A stretch of DNA of 64,000 nt from Saccharospirillum alexandrii (GCF_004000275.1 NZ_RCIP01000004.1:62001-126000); one strand, 5' to 3'. Positions 1 to 11,153 are shown, counted from the stretch's first letter. Program-made: numbers and translations. The notes: generated by a model from the letters alone, not told the origin.

Positions 1-338
1 AGATATTGGCGGGTGTCTGCCGGCGAGGTGAGTGAGGGCGAGGCTTTCAGGTCATCCAGTAAATAACGCCGGCTCATTTCGAGCACCGCCTGCAGTTGCA
101 CGAACTTGGCCGAGCCCAGCCCCTTGCCCTGGCAAAAGCGGGCCTGATCTGCGGCCAGCAGGGTGCCCAGGCTGCCGTAGTCGGTCAGTAGCTGGCGGGC
201 CAGATCCACCGCGCTGACACCGGGTAAACCGGTACGCAGGAAGATAGCCAGTAGTTCTGCATCGGTCAGGGCGCTGGCCCCGCGTTGCAGCAGTTTTTCC
301 CGTGGCCGGTCTGAAGCCGGCCAGTCCTTGATTGACAT
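1..338 (-). CDS. radC: RadC family protein (JAB-domain, N-terminal part only)
   Basis: The 3' end of the gene lies beyond the left edge, so only the first ~112 residues are visible. They begin [18 protein letters not shown] and continue with the RadC N-terminal helix-hairpin-helix region ([14 protein letters not shown], then the G-x-GxxKF-type GKGLGSAKF). The catalytic-looking JAB/MPN metal-binding half is outside the window. RadC was once called a DNA repair protein; its real role is unsettled. It is divergent from coaBC, with 142 bp between the two starts. This radC/coaBC divergent pair is a conserved arrangement in gammaproteobacteria. Confidence 0.9.
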   Translation of the reverse strand, partial: MSIKDWPASDRPREKLLQRGASALTDAELLAIFLRTGLPGVSAVDLARQLLTDYGSLGTLLAADQARFCQGKGLGSAKFVQLQAVLEMSRRYLLDDLKASPSLTSPADTRQY

Positions 339-480
339 GGTTGCGTCCTTTTTCGGGCAGACACCCTTGTCTGCCGGTCTCGAAGCGGAAGTGCCAACCG
401 GGTTGTCACCCGCCCCGCTGTGATGAACACCAATCCCTTATGGTATTCTTGCCCTCTATTTTGAGTGGCAGAGCACGAGC

Positions 481-1692
481 ATGCAAACCCCGAACCTGGA
501 GACGCTGGCTGGCAAGCGCATCATTGTCGGCATTACCGGCGGCATCGCCGCCTACAAGGCGGCTGAACTGGTGCGCGAGCTGGTTCGGGCTGAGGCCGAG
601 GTGCGGGTGGTGATGACCGATGCGGCCCGGGAATTCATAACGCCGCTCACGCTACAGGCACTCAGCGGCAACCCGGTGCATCATTCACTACTCGATGAAG
701 CCGCTGAAATGGGCATGGGCCATATTGAACTGGCACGCTGGGCCGATCTGTTGCTTGTTGCGCCAGCCACCGCCGATTTCATTGCGCATCTGGCGGCGGG
801 CTCGGGCCACGACCTGCTCAGTACCCTCTGGCTGGCGACCACGGCGCAGCGTGCGCTGGCGCCGGCCATGAACGAGAAAATGTGGCTCAATGCCGCCACC
901 CAGGCCAATGTGGCCCGATTGCAACAGCTGTACCCGACGCTCGCCTGGTTCGGGCCCGATGCCGGTCAGCAGGCCTGTGGCGATGTCGGCCCGGGCCGCA
1001 TGCTCGAACCCCAGAATCTGGCCGAACTCGCCGGCGGGTTGTTTCATCGGGGCAGCCTGACCGGTAAGCGGGTGGTGATTACCGCCGGCCCTACCCGCGA
1101 AGCACTGGACCCGGTGCGCTATCTGAGCAATCACAGCAGCGGCAAGATGGGCTTCGCCCTGGCGCAAGCGGCGGCCGAGGCCGGTGCCCGGGTGACCCTG
1201 ATTGCCGGGCCCGTGCACCTGCCGACACCGGACCGGGTCAGCCGAATTGATGTTATCAGCGCGCAACAGATGTATGAGGCCGCACTCGGTGAACTGGGCG
1301 ATGTTGATCTGTTTATCGGCACGGCGGCTGTCGCTGATTACCGCCCTGCGGAAACGGCCACCCAGAAAATGAAAAAGACCCCGGGCTCAGAACACCTGAC
1401 GCTGCACCTGGTTCAGAACCCGGACATCATCGCCACCGTGGCCAGCCACGCCAAGCGGCCTGTCTGTGTAGTCGCCTTCGCGGCGGAGACTCAGGATGTG
1501 GAAGCCTACGCCCGGGCCAAGCTCGCCCGCAAACAGGTCGACTGGGTGGTGGCCAACGACGTGTCCCGCACCGACATCGCCTTCGGCAGCGACCAGAACG
1601 AAATACTGCTGGTTGGCGCTGATCGTCAGGATGCCTTTGGGCCGGCCTCGAAAAGCGCGGTGGCACGCTTTATCATCGCAACCATTAGCTGA
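481..1692 (+). CDS. coaBC: Bifunctional phosphopantothenoylcysteine decarboxylase/phosphopantothenate-cysteine ligase
   Basis: This 403-residue cytosolic fusion enzyme performs two consecutive steps of coenzyme A synthesis: ligation of cysteine to 4'-phosphopantothenate (CoaB), then decarboxylation (CoaC). The N-terminal ~190 residues are the FMN-dependent CoaC flavoprotein, with the glycine-rich GITGGIAAYK start, VAPATADFIA, the PAMN motif and the ACGDVGPGRM substrate-clamp cysteine region. The C-terminal CoaB half starts around GPTREALDPVRYLSNHSSG. Length is normal for the family. The ATG at 481 follows a purine-rich GAGCACGAGC stretch. dut follows 44 bp downstream on the same strand, as in Pseudomonas. 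Confidence 0.96.
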   Translation: MQTPNLETLAGKRIIVGITGGIAAYKAAELVRELVRAEAEVRVVMTDAAREFITPLTLQALSGNPVHHSLLDEAAEMGMGHIELARWADLLLVAPATADFIAHLAAGSGHDLLSTLWLATTAQRALAPAMNEKMWLNAATQANVARLQQLYPTLAWFGPDAGQQACGDVGPGRMLEPQNLAELAGGLFHRGSLTGKRVVITAGPTREALDPVRYLSNHSSGKMGFALAQAAAEAGARVTLIAGPVHLPTPDRVSRIDVISAQQMYEAALGELGDVDLFIGTAAVADYRPAETATQKMKKTPGSEHLTLHLVQNPDIIATVASHAKRPVCVVAFAAETQDVEAYARAKLARKQVDWVVANDVSRTDIAFGSDQNEILLVGADRQDAFGPASKSAVARFIIATIS

Positions 1693-1736
1693 CACCACCC
1701 GACCTCTAAACCCAAACACCGGACCCTCGACTCTCC

Positions 1737-2195
1737 ATGAAGAAACCGCTGAAGATCAAGAAACTCGATGCCCGCCTGGGCGACACCCTGCCATTGCCGC
1801 ACTACGGCACCGAAGGCTCGGCCGGGCTCGACCTGCGCGCCTGTCTGGATGAGGCATTGACGCTCCAGCCCGGCCAAACCGAACTGATCGGTACCGGGCT
1901 TGCCATCTACGTAGAAGACCCGGCCTACGCCGCCATGATCCTGCCTCGCTCGGGCCTCGGTCACAAACATGGCATCGTGCTGGGCAATCTGGTGGGCCTG
2001 ATCGACAGCGACTATCAGGGCGAGCTGATGGTGTCGTGCTGGAACCGGGGCAGCACCGAGTTCACCATCGAGCCTGGCGAACGCATCGCCCAACTGGTGC
2101 TGGTACCGGTCGTACAGGCCGATTTTCAGTGGGTTGACAGTTTCGAGGAAACCGACCGGGGCGCCGGTGGTTTCGGTCACACCGGTCGACATTAG
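1737..2195 (+). CDS. dut: dUTP diphosphatase (dUTPase)
   Basis: Hydrolyses dUTP to dUMP and pyrophosphate, supplying dTMP precursor and keeping uracil out of DNA. At 152 residues it has the normal length for the trimeric enzyme. All five dUTPase motifs are visible: [33 protein letters not shown] (with the catalytic aspartate), GERIAQLV, and a C-terminal [11 protein letters not shown]-loop-like motif. It is probably co-transcribed with coaBC, 44 bp upstream. Confidence 0.97.
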   Translation: MKKPLKIKKLDARLGDTLPLPHYGTEGSAGLDLRACLDEALTLQPGQTELIGTGLAIYVEDPAYAAMILPRSGLGHKHGIVLGNLVGLIDSDYQGELMVSCWNRGSTEFTIEPGERIAQLVLVPVVQADFQWVDSFEETDRGAGGFGHTGRH

Positions 2196-2345
2196 TCGGA
2201 ATTGTTCAACAAGGCTTAACCTGTCACTGAGCTTGGGCTAAAGTAGTTGAATGAAGTGAGCAATCACTGCACCCGCCAGTGCGACGGGGTGGCCGGTTGC
2301 TCAGCAGCACGATGTATTCAACCACCCTCTTTTAAGGAATTGTCT

Positions 2346-4925
2346 GTGGCGTTACTCGGCAACAAGAAGAACAAACCCAAGGCCAGTGAGAAGTCGACTC
2401 CGAGCACCACAGGCAATGCGGCCAATCGCAGTGTGTTCACCTATCTGATGGTGCCAATGCTGGCTATTGCCCTGTCGATCGGGGCCTCGGCCTGGTGGGT
2501 TATTAACCAGGCCATCGGCCCGGTTAACGAAACTCACCAGCAGCAGTTGATCAGCCAGGTTGGTGAGCAGTACGAAGCCTACTTCAACAATGTTCTGAAC
2601 CAGCACCGCACACTGATGCAGCGCCTGGCCAGTGGCGATCAGCTGATCGATCTGCTGCAAAACGCCAGCCGGGCTGAACTCGATAGCGCCGAAGCACGTC
2701 TGGTCAACAACTTGCCGTACGGTCTTGCGGTGCATCTGTTTCCGCTTGGCGAGGCATCCCAGCAACCCAATGCCATGCCACCGCTGGCGTTCGCGGGCAT
2801 GGACATGATCAGACGCACCGAGCAGGGCCAGAGCCTGCCATGGGAGGCCCACCAGCTCGACGGTGAACCCTACCTGCACTCGGTCATCGCGGTACGCAAC
2901 GCAACGGGCACCCTAATCGGCACACTCAGCGTCAGCCAGGACATGGCCTATCTGGAGCAATCCCTGAACGGCATCGACAGCACTCAGGGCAACGTCGTGG
3001 TGGTGCAACAGTTTCAGGGCAGTAGTCAGCAGACGCTGCTGACGTACGGCGTAAAAACCTCGAACCCGGTGCGCACCCTGCGTTCGGATAACCCGAACTG
3101 GACACTGACCTTCCAGCCCTCGGACGAGCTGGCGCAATCGACGGTCTTTGCTGCCACCAACCTCTGGGCCACCTTTGGGTTGATTTTCATCATCGCGCTC
3201 GTCTCGATGCTGATCGCCGCCAGCCGGTTGCAGGCCGCCATGCGGCACGATGCGAATCTGTTTGCCCGGTTTATTCAGCGGGTGCTGAGCAATCAGTCGG
3301 TCGACAATCAACCCTATCGGCTGGGCTTGTTCAACTCGCTGGCCAAAAGCGTTAACCGCTTGCGCATGGGCAAGGGTACGCGCCCCAGCGCACCGGCCAT
3401 GGTCTCCCAGGGCGGCCAGCCCTATGCCCAGACTCCGCCACCGTTGCCCGTGGCCGAAGAAGCCGATGACGACTTCGACGTCAGCATGCTGGAAAGCGAC
3501 GACGACCTGCTGGGTATGGACTCTCCGGCACCGATGCAAATGGGCCACAGCTCGCCGGTGTCTGCCGACATTTTCCGGGCTTATGACATTCGCGGCATTA
3601 TGGGCGAAACCCTCGACAGCGACATCGCCCGCAAAATCGGCCTGGCCATTGGCAGCGAAGCGCTGGACCGCGGCGAACAAACCGTGGTGGTGGCGCGCGA
3701 CGGTCGCCTGTCGAGCCCGGAGCTGAGCAAAGCCCTGATCGCCGGGCTGACTGCCAGCGGACGCGATGTCATCGATATCGGCGTGGTACCCACGCCACTG
3801 GCCTATTACGCCACCCACACGCTGGGCACGCCCTCTTGCGTGATGGTGACCGGCAGCCATAACCCCAGCAACTATAACGGTTTCAAGATCGTACTGGCGG
3901 GCAACACCCTGTCGACCGACGACATTCTGAATCTGCACCGGCGCATCGAAGAAGAACGCTTCCACAGCGGTAACGGCAGCAGCACCAGCAGCGAGATCAC
4001 ACCCAGCTACATCAATCGGGTAACCGAAGATGTGAAGGTTTCACGACCGTTGAAGGTGGTTATCGACTGCGGCAACGGGGTGGCTGGCAACATCGCGCCC
4101 AAACTGATCAAATCACTCGGTTGCCACGTTCTGCCCCTGTATTGCGACGTCGATGGCAACTTCCCGAACCACCACCCGGACCCGAGCGATCCGAAAAACC
4201 TGCAGGATCTGGCACGCACGGTCATCGAAACACGCGCCGACATCGGCCTGGCCTTCGATGGTGATGGCGACCGCATCGGGCTGGTGACCAACTCGGGCAA
4301 GATCATTCCGGCCGACCGATTGCTGATGTTGCTGGCCAAGGACATCATTACCCGCAACCCGGGCGCGACCGTTATCTATGACGTCAAATGCAGCCGCCGC
4401 TTGCAGGGGTTGATTGTCGGCTACGGCGGCAAGCCACTGATGTGGAAGACCGGACACTCGCACATCAAACGCAAGATGAAAGAAGTGAATGCGCTGCTTG
4501 CTGGTGAAATGAGCGGTCACATCTTCTACAAGGAACGCTGGTACGGATTTGACGATGCCCTCTACACGGCTTGCCGCCTGCTGGAGATTATCTCTGCCCG
4601 CAGCGACAGCCTCGATGCATTGTTTGGCAGTTTCCCGGAAGACATCAACACCCCGGAAATGAACATCTCCGCACCCGACGACCGCAAATTTCGCATCGTC
4701 GAGCAGCTGCAGCGCAATGCCGCCTTTCCCGGCGGACGCATTACCGACATCGATGGTTTGCGCGTCGATTTCCCGGATGGCTGGGGCCTGGTTCGTGCCT
4801 CCAATACCTCGCCCAAACTGGTGTGCCGGTTCGAAGCCGACACCGACCAGGCGATATCTCGCATTCAGGATGCCTTCCGCTCGCAGCTGCAAGCCGTTGA
4901 CAGCCAGTTACAGATTCCCTTTTAA
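2346..4925 (+). CDS. algC: Phosphomannomutase/phosphoglucomutase AlgC with N-terminal membrane-anchored extension
   Basis: Interconverts hexose 6-phosphates and 1-phosphates for exopolysaccharide and LPS precursor supply. The C-terminal ~450 residues form the alpha-D-phosphohexomutase: FRAYDIRGIMG, the catalytic phosphoserine loop VMVTGSHNPSNYNG, the metal loop FDGDGDRIG, GEMSGH and the phosphate-binding RASNTSPKL. The N-terminal ~400 residues hold a transmembrane helix (VFTYLMVPMLAIALSIGAS), a periplasmic-sized region, a second helix (FGLIFIIALVSMLIAAS) and an acidic linker, which resembles an extracellular sensor region. I chose the GTG at 2346 because AAGGAA lies six bases upstream. An in-frame ATG at 2247 would add 33 cysteine-rich residues of unlikely composition. 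Long AlgC forms are known in pseudomonads. Confidence 0.92.
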   Translation: MALLGNKKNKPKASEKSTPSTTGNAANRSVFTYLMVPMLAIALSIGASAWWVINQAIGPVNETHQQQLISQVGEQYEAYFNNVLNQHRTLMQRLASGDQLIDLLQNASRAELDSAEARLVNNLPYGLAVHLFPLGEASQQPNAMPPLAFAGMDMIRRTEQGQSLPWEAHQLDGEPYLHSVIAVRNATGTLIGTLSVSQDMAYLEQSLNGIDSTQGNVVVVQQFQGSSQQTLLTYGVKTSNPVRTLRSDNPNWTLTFQPSDELAQSTVFAATNLWATFGLIFIIALVSMLIAASRLQAAMRHDANLFARFIQRVLSNQSVDNQPYRLGLFNSLAKSVNRLRMGKGTRPSAPAMVSQGGQPYAQTPPPLPVAEEADDDFDVSMLESDDDLLGMDSPAPMQMGHSSPVSADIFRAYDIRGIMGETLDSDIARKIGLAIGSEALDRGEQTVVVARDGRLSSPELSKALIAGLTASGRDVIDIGVVPTPLAYYATHTLGTPSCVMVTGSHNPSNYNGFKIVLAGNTLSTDDILNLHRRIEEERFHSGNGSSTSSEITPSYINRVTEDVKVSRPLKVVIDCGNGVAGNIAPKLIKSLGCHVLPLYCDVDGNFPNHHPDPSDPKNLQDLARTVIETRADIGLAFDGDGDRIGLVTNSGKIIPADRLLMLLAKDIITRNPGATVIYDVKCSRRLQGLIVGYGGKPLMWKTGHSHIKRKMKEVNALLAGEMSGHIFYKERWYGFDDALYTACRLLEIISARSDSLDALFGSFPEDINTPEMNISAPDDRKFRIVEQLQRNAAFPGGRITDIDGLRVDFPDGWGLVRASNTSPKLVCRFEADTDQAISRIQDAFRSQLQAVDSQLQIPF

Positions 4926-4963
4926 TGCGGCGTTTTCTGGAAAGCACCGGGCACCTCGGGTAG

Positions 4964-6609
<1,646 letters not shown>

Positions 6610-6617
6610 ACCAGATC

Positions 6618-6644
6618 GTGTCAGGTGCCACCGGCACCTGACAC
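6618..6644. repeat. Perfect 12-bp palindrome, minimal copy of a dispersed repeat family
   Basis: GTGTCAGGTGCC and its exact reverse complement are separated by three bases. It lies between the convergent slmA and porin genes, so it can act as a terminator hairpin, although no run of T follows. The same 12-mer, or one very close to it, forms the outer ends of the longer elements at 22423-22550 and 63799-63911. That makes this look like a short or collapsed member of one repeat family rather than an ordinary terminator. Confidence 0.8.
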
Positions 6645-6683
6645 TTCTCGTGCGCTCACGTCACACTGTTAGCGGCTCGTTTT

Positions 6684-7652
6684 TTAAAACCGAACCCGTA
6701 ACCCGGTTCCAAACCGCGTCGCATTCCCCTCGCTTTCTTCCGGCAGAAACACCTCGGCAAAGTTGTAGGCACTCACCTGGTTCGAGAACCGGATTTCATG
6801 CATACCGGCAAACATCAGCTGCGTTTCGTCAATGGTTTCAGCATCGTTTTCCTGAGCGGAATACCCACCCGTTAAACGCAGCCGATTCTGCCAGCGGGTG
6901 ATGTCCAGCGGCAGTTCAGCGAAACCGACAAAACTGGTGCCGTTGAGATCCTGATCCCCGTTACCGGCAAATTGCAACAAGCCACCCACGGTGATTTCGT
7001 TCAAATAGTACTCACCCACCAGGCGAAACAACTGTGTGTTGGTATTTGCACCGTTGACTTCAAACGCACCGGACACACTGAACGCCTGCTGGGCCATGGT
7101 TGCCGCCAGTGAGATACCCGTCTCACCATTGGGGTTCTGGGCGGGCAGCACCGCACCATCGAAACTCAGGCCATTGCCCAGGTCGTTTGAGGTAAAGTTA
7201 ATGCCCGTGTTGTAGCCTTCGAACTTGGCACCGGTGGGTAAGTTACCGGTTGCTAGCATGCCATCGCCCAATATAAGCGAAAAATTGATGGGGTCTTCAT
7301 CCATCAGGTTCAGATAAGACTGGGTCTTGGTCAGCGGTGTCGGTCCGCCAAAGAGACGCACCGTGCCGAATTCGCCCTCCAGCCCCACGTGGCCGCGCAG
7401 GGCCTGAGGTGCACCAGCCTCAACAATATCGGCATAAAGCCGGGCATCGAAGACCGCCGTGATCGACGGATCTATTTCGGAGTTACCCCGAAACCCAAAG
7501 TGGGACAAGCCACCATCAATGCCCAGACTGGTGCCGTCATCGTTGTTATTCACATAGGTATTGGCATTCGCCGAACCGTAAATCGTGGTCGCGGCCTGGG
7601 TAGCAGATGCCACACCCAACGCCAGAACCGGGATTGTCCACAACGTTTTCAT
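6684..7652 (-). CDS. Outer-membrane porin
   Basis: The 322-residue precursor has a signal peptide (MKTLWTIPVLALGVASATQA, likely cut before ATTIYG). A typical gram-negative trimeric-porin pattern follows: an early IYGSANANTYV strand, SHFGFRGNSEI, GHVGLEGEFGTVRLFGG, alternating amphipathic strands rich in Y, G, N and Q, and a C-terminal phenylalanine (RVRF) that acts as the Bam assembly signal. It likely forms a diffusion channel; the substrate cannot be inferred. AAGGAG stands five bases before the ATG. It is divergent from the diguanylate cyclase at 7868 across a 215-bp gap. Confidence 0.9.
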   Translation of the reverse strand: MKTLWTIPVLALGVASATQAATTIYGSANANTYVNNNDDGTSLGIDGGLSHFGFRGNSEIDPSITAVFDARLYADIVEAGAPQALRGHVGLEGEFGTVRLFGGPTPLTKTQSYLNLMDEDPINFSLILGDGMLATGNLPTGAKFEGYNTGINFTSNDLGNGLSFDGAVLPAQNPNGETGISLAATMAQQAFSVSGAFEVNGANTNTQLFRLVGEYYLNEITVGGLLQFAGNGDQDLNGTSFVGFAELPLDITRWQNRLRLTGGYSAQENDAETIDETQLMFAGMHEIRFSNQVSAYNFAEVFLPEESEGNATRFGTGLRVRF

Positions 7653-7867
7653 AAAGACTCCTTATCGGTTGATTGCCAGGCTCTGGATTACCCGGATGAA
7701 AGTCGCCACGTTAGCGAGTGCCGACTGACGGGTAGCCTGAGAGTCGAGTCTGGGTTGCCTGTTGAGCATACGCGCTCAGAGTGACCGATTCTGAGAGGCA
7801 GGTCAAAGCAGCGAAATCTGCTGATTTAGCTATACTGTCATCACGCTTCCGACCTTGAACTGCTGCT

Positions 7868-8824
7868 ATGGATAACTGGATCAGTCACTATCAACAACTT
7901 CCTCATGCCGACCAGCGCGCGCAGTTCCTCAGTACCCTGGTGCATCACTACACCGAAGTGTTCGACGCTACCCAGAGTGGCTTCCTGCTGCTGGATGGCC
8001 AGTTACGGATTCTGTCGCATAACCAACTGGCGGAAACCCTCTTCGGCTTTGTGCCCAGGCCCGGCGACCCAATGCCCCAGCCCGGCGATTTGTTTGAAGT
8101 CGGCAGCGATGCCGACCCGTCCGGGCACGACTGCATACTGACACGGGCGCTGCAGGAAGACCGGCCGCTGTCGAGCATTCAGACAGTACGTCGCGACGGC
8201 CAACGCCACTGGCTGCGCCTGACCGCCATTCCCGTCACTCTGATGGCCGATGCACAGGTGCTGGTCGTCATTCAGGACGTCAGCGCTGAACAACGATTAC
8301 AGCAGGATGTGCTGCAACAGCAACAAGCGCTGGAGCAGGCCCGTACGCGGGATTCGCTAACCGGCCTGTTCAACCGGCGCTACATTCTCGATGAGCTCGG
8401 CCAGTTGAATGCCCTCGCCAAGCGCTACCGCTCCCGCTTCTGCATCGCGCTGATCGACCTCGATCACTTCAAAGGCGTTAACGACACCTACGGTCATGCC
8501 GTGGCCGACACCGTGCTGCGCACCCTGGGCGAGCTGATTCAGGACGAACTGCGTGACGCCGACATCAGTGCCCGTTACGGCGAGGAAGAGTTCATGGTGC
8601 TCATGCCCGAAACCGGCATCGACGCTGGCATCAGCACGCTCGACCGCCTGCGCCGGCGTTTCAGTGAAACCCGGGTGCCGGGCATCAAACGCTCTCTGAC
8701 GCTGAGTGCTGGGGTGATTGAATGGCAGCCGGGGTTGTCGCTGGAACAGCTCGTGTTCAAGACCGACCAGCGCCTGGCCATGGCCAAATACGCTGGCCGC
8801 AACCAGGTGTGTGGGGATCTTTAG
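7868..8824 (+). CDS. PAS-domain diguanylate cyclase with atypical GEEEF active site
   Basis: The 318-residue soluble protein has a PAS-like sensor (about 30-145), a short coiled coil rich in Q (LQQDVLQQQQALEQ) and a GGDEF domain (about 160-318). The domain starts DSLTGLFNRRYI and has the metal-binding DLDHFKGVNDTYGH. The signature reads G-E-E-E-F (residues 238-242) in place of GG[D/E]EF, so the second glycine is a glutamate. An RxxD inhibitory site (RDAD, 229-232) sits at the canonical five-residue distance. It probably makes or senses c-di-GMP, but activity is uncertain. Its stop codon overlaps the stop of the convergent TPR gene. Confidence 0.88.
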   Translation: MDNWISHYQQLPHADQRAQFLSTLVHHYTEVFDATQSGFLLLDGQLRILSHNQLAETLFGFVPRPGDPMPQPGDLFEVGSDADPSGHDCILTRALQEDRPLSSIQTVRRDGQRHWLRLTAIPVTLMADAQVLVVIQDVSAEQRLQQDVLQQQQALEQARTRDSLTGLFNRRYILDELGQLNALAKRYRSRFCIALIDLDHFKGVNDTYGHAVADTVLRTLGELIQDELRDADISARYGEEEFMVLMPETGIDAGISTLDRLRRRFSETRVPGIKRSLTLSAGVIEWQPGLSLEQLVFKTDQRLAMAKYAGRNQVCGDL

Positions 8825-9729
8825 ATCGCCGAGTCTGTGGTCAGTGCCTTGAACTCCGCATTGCGCCGCAGGCTCTTGAACGAATCGTCGGTCTTCGCTT
8901 CGTCGCGATACGACGGTGTCAGGTTAATCGCCTTTTCCAGAAACTCCATCGCCACCGTCGGCTCATCGCTCTGGGCGTATGCACAGGCCATTTGGTAGTA
9001 GGCGTGGGCGTGGTCCGGATCGATGTCGAGGGCTTGCTGGCTTAGGTTGATCGCCCATTTGGTTTCATCGATTTCCAATGCCGCGTCGGCCTTATAGGTC
9101 AGGGCCTCGGTGTCGAACGGACGCAGTGTCAGAATCTGATCGTAGATCTGGATCTTGCTGTGCGGGTTGGTTTCCTGGCTGGCGCGCAGCCACAACGAAT
9201 GAATTTCGTTGGTTTTTTCGATCTCCTCGCGGTTTTCCTCGATCACCTGCGACTTCTGCTTCAGATTACGCTCCAGTGCTTTCAGCCGCTTCTCGTAGGA
9301 GGCCACCAACTTGGAGACTTCGCGGTCGGCGTAGGTATGGGCCTTTTCCTTGATGTCGCGGATGTTGGCGTAGCCGACCACAACCAGCAGTGAGGTAACC
9401 CCGGCGATCAGGTAAAAGAAGTAGGTGACGGTATCGATGGAGTAGGTGACCGACTGGGTAGCCAGCTCCAACTGCTTGGCGTTCAGCTTGTCGGAGTACT
9501 CGACCCGGAAGTTGGCCATATCGAGCCGCAGCTGACGGACTTCGTCCAGCAGATAGCGTTCGATAAAGGGGTTGTACATCGCTTCGTCGAGGTCTTCGAT
9601 GGCTTCGACGACGTCGTCTTCAGAGTAGGTATCGGCTGCCGAAGGCAGCCGGTCAGCGGGTTCACCCCAGGCTGGCAGGGCCAGCACTGAGATGATGAGC
9701 AGGGAAACTAGCCCGGTCAGGCTACGCAT
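8821..9729 (-). CDS. Membrane protein with TPR repeats, coupled to ectoine aspartokinase
   Basis: The 302-residue protein has a signal-type N-terminus (MRSLTGLVSLLIISVLALPAWG), a periplasmic helical stretch, a transmembrane helix (YFFYLIAGVTSLLVVVGYA), a charged coiled coil (KRLKALERNLKQKSQVIEEN) and C-terminal TPR-type helices (QALDIDPDHAHAYYQMACAYA, EFLEKAINLTPSY). It is probably an inner-membrane scaffold with cytoplasmic TPRs. The ATG lies 13 bases inside the end of the aspartokinase gene, so it is translated from the same mRNA. No function is assigned. A link to osmoadaptation is inferred from this coupling alone. Confidence 0.82.
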   Translation of the reverse strand: MRSLTGLVSLLIISVLALPAWGEPADRLPSAADTYSEDDVVEAIEDLDEAMYNPFIERYLLDEVRQLRLDMANFRVEYSDKLNAKQLELATQSVTYSIDTVTYFFYLIAGVTSLLVVVGYANIRDIKEKAHTYADREVSKLVASYEKRLKALERNLKQKSQVIEENREEIEKTNEIHSLWLRASQETNPHSKIQIYDQILTLRPFDTEALTYKADAALEIDETKWAINLSQQALDIDPDHAHAYYQMACAYAQSDEPTVAMEFLEKAINLTPSYRDEAKTDDSFKSLRRNAEFKALTTDSAI

Positions 9730-11153
9730 TGGCTTTTGTCCTGTTTGGTCGGTTCGATCAGCGTTTCGTGAAGCAGCTTCAGCGCTGCCTCATACTGATC
9801 GTCCTCGACTACAAGACGAATGTCCACCTGTCGCATGCCCTGATGTATGGCCAGCACACTGATATTGTCGTCTGCCAGCGACTGACTGATGCGTGCCAGA
9901 ATGCCCGGCACGTTCATGTCACTGCCAATAACCGAGACCATGGAGATCTTGCGGCTGGAAATGTCGGCCCCGGGATAGTACCGCTCCAGGCGCGACTTGA
10001 TGCGCTTGATCACCTTCAGGCCAGTATCGAGATACATGGTGACGGTATTGGCGTTGTGTTCTTTGGCCAGCATCGGTACTTCGAAATCCTGCACCAGCTT
10101 CTGAATCTCGAGAAACTGATTCGGTTCGCCAACCATGTCCTGATCGAACACATCCAGTGCAAAAATGTGCGGCTTGCCAGCCACAATTTCGACGCACGGC
10201 TTTTCACTGCGGTAATCGTTGGTGATCAGCGTACCGTCGTGATCCGGCTCAAAGGTGTTTTTGACCCGCAAGGCAATGCCTTTCTGGCGCAGACCCTTGG
10301 CCGCTTTCGGGTGAATCGCTTCCATCCCGATCAGCGACAGCTGGTCAGCCACGTCGTAGTTGGTACGACCGATGGGCATAACCTTATCAGCACCGACGAC
10401 TTTCGGGTCGGCCGTCGACAGATGGTATTCCTTGTGGATCACGGCTTCGCGGGCGTCGGTCAGTTCGGCGACCTTGCTGAAGGTAATCTCGCTGTAGCCC
10501 CGGTCAAAGGTCTTCATCAGGCCTTCCTTGCACTGGGTGTAGCCAGTCACGATCGGCATTTCCTGGCTCAGGTCAAAGCGGCTGAAGGTCTTATGGATTT
10601 TCTCATCCATCATCAGGTTGTCCGGCTCTCGCCAGCCCGTCAGATCGACAAAGCGGGCATTGATGCCTTCGGCCTGCAGCAACAAGGCGGTGTTAAAGGC
10701 GCTGTGCGCCTCACCGACACCGGCCAGCATTTCGCGCACGGTGGCCAGGTGCTCTTCGATCTGGAAATGACCGAATGAACACACCCTCTGCAAATCGAGC
10801 AAACAGCTGCGAATGCCTTCCATGCGCTCGGTGATGAACTGGTCGGCCTGTTTGCGTGAGTGCGGCATTTCAAACATGCGGGCATTCACTTCACGCATGG
10901 CCTTGGCCGCATCGGTCAGGCGTTCGCTCCACTCCCAGTCGGAGTCATCGTTCGCGAACAGGGCGTAAACACCGGGTTCCTTGCTCTTTTTATGCTCCAG
11001 CAGCAGATTGGTGATGCCGCCATAGGCAGATACCACAAAGATGCGCTGATAAAGCGTTTCCGGGTCGCGGTGAATTTGTACAATATTATCGCGCACTGCG
11101 ACGTAGTCGTTCATCGATGTCCCACCGATTTTCTCGACAGTATGCTGTGCCAT
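9717..11153 (-). CDS. ask: Aspartate kinase of the ectoine gene cluster
   Basis: Phosphorylates L-aspartate, the first step toward aspartate semialdehyde, which feeds ectoine synthesis. The 478-residue protein has the kinase start VEKIGGTSM and a C-terminal ACT region (MVSVIGSDMNVPGILARI). It belongs to the specialised Ask_Ect group usually found beside ectABC and reported as relatively insensitive to pathway end products. AGGAGG precedes the ATG by ten bases. The 232-bp gap from ectC, with a hairpin near each end, means it may have its own promoter or be partly attenuated. Confidence 0.93.
   Translation of the reverse strand: MAQHTVEKIGGTSMNDYVAVRDNIVQIHRDPETLYQRIFVVSAYGGITNLLLEHKKSKEPGVYALFANDDSDWEWSERLTDAAKAMREVNARMFEMPHSRKQADQFITERMEGIRSCLLDLQRVCSFGHFQIEEHLATVREMLAGVGEAHSAFNTALLLQAEGINARFVDLTGWREPDNLMMDEKIHKTFSRFDLSQEMPIVTGYTQCKEGLMKTFDRGYSEITFSKVAELTDAREAVIHKEYHLSTADPKVVGADKVMPIGRTNYDVADQLSLIGMEAIHPKAAKGLRQKGIALRVKNTFEPDHDGTLITNDYRSEKPCVEIVAGKPHIFALDVFDQDMVGEPNQFLEIQKLVQDFEVPMLAKEHNANTVTMYLDTGLKVIKRIKSRLERYYPGADISSRKISMVSVIGSDMNVPGILARISQSLADDNISVLAIHQGMRQVDIRLVVEDDQYEAALKLLHETLIEPTKQDKSQCVA

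Noticed and set aside
2247-2345. Upstream ATG extending algC by 33 residues
   Set aside because: The extra residues are cysteine-rich and unlike protein, while the GTG at 2346 has a good ribosome-binding site.
2913-3965. 350-residue minus-strand open frame opposite algC
   Set aside because: Antisense to a well-supported mutase with no ribosome site or domain.
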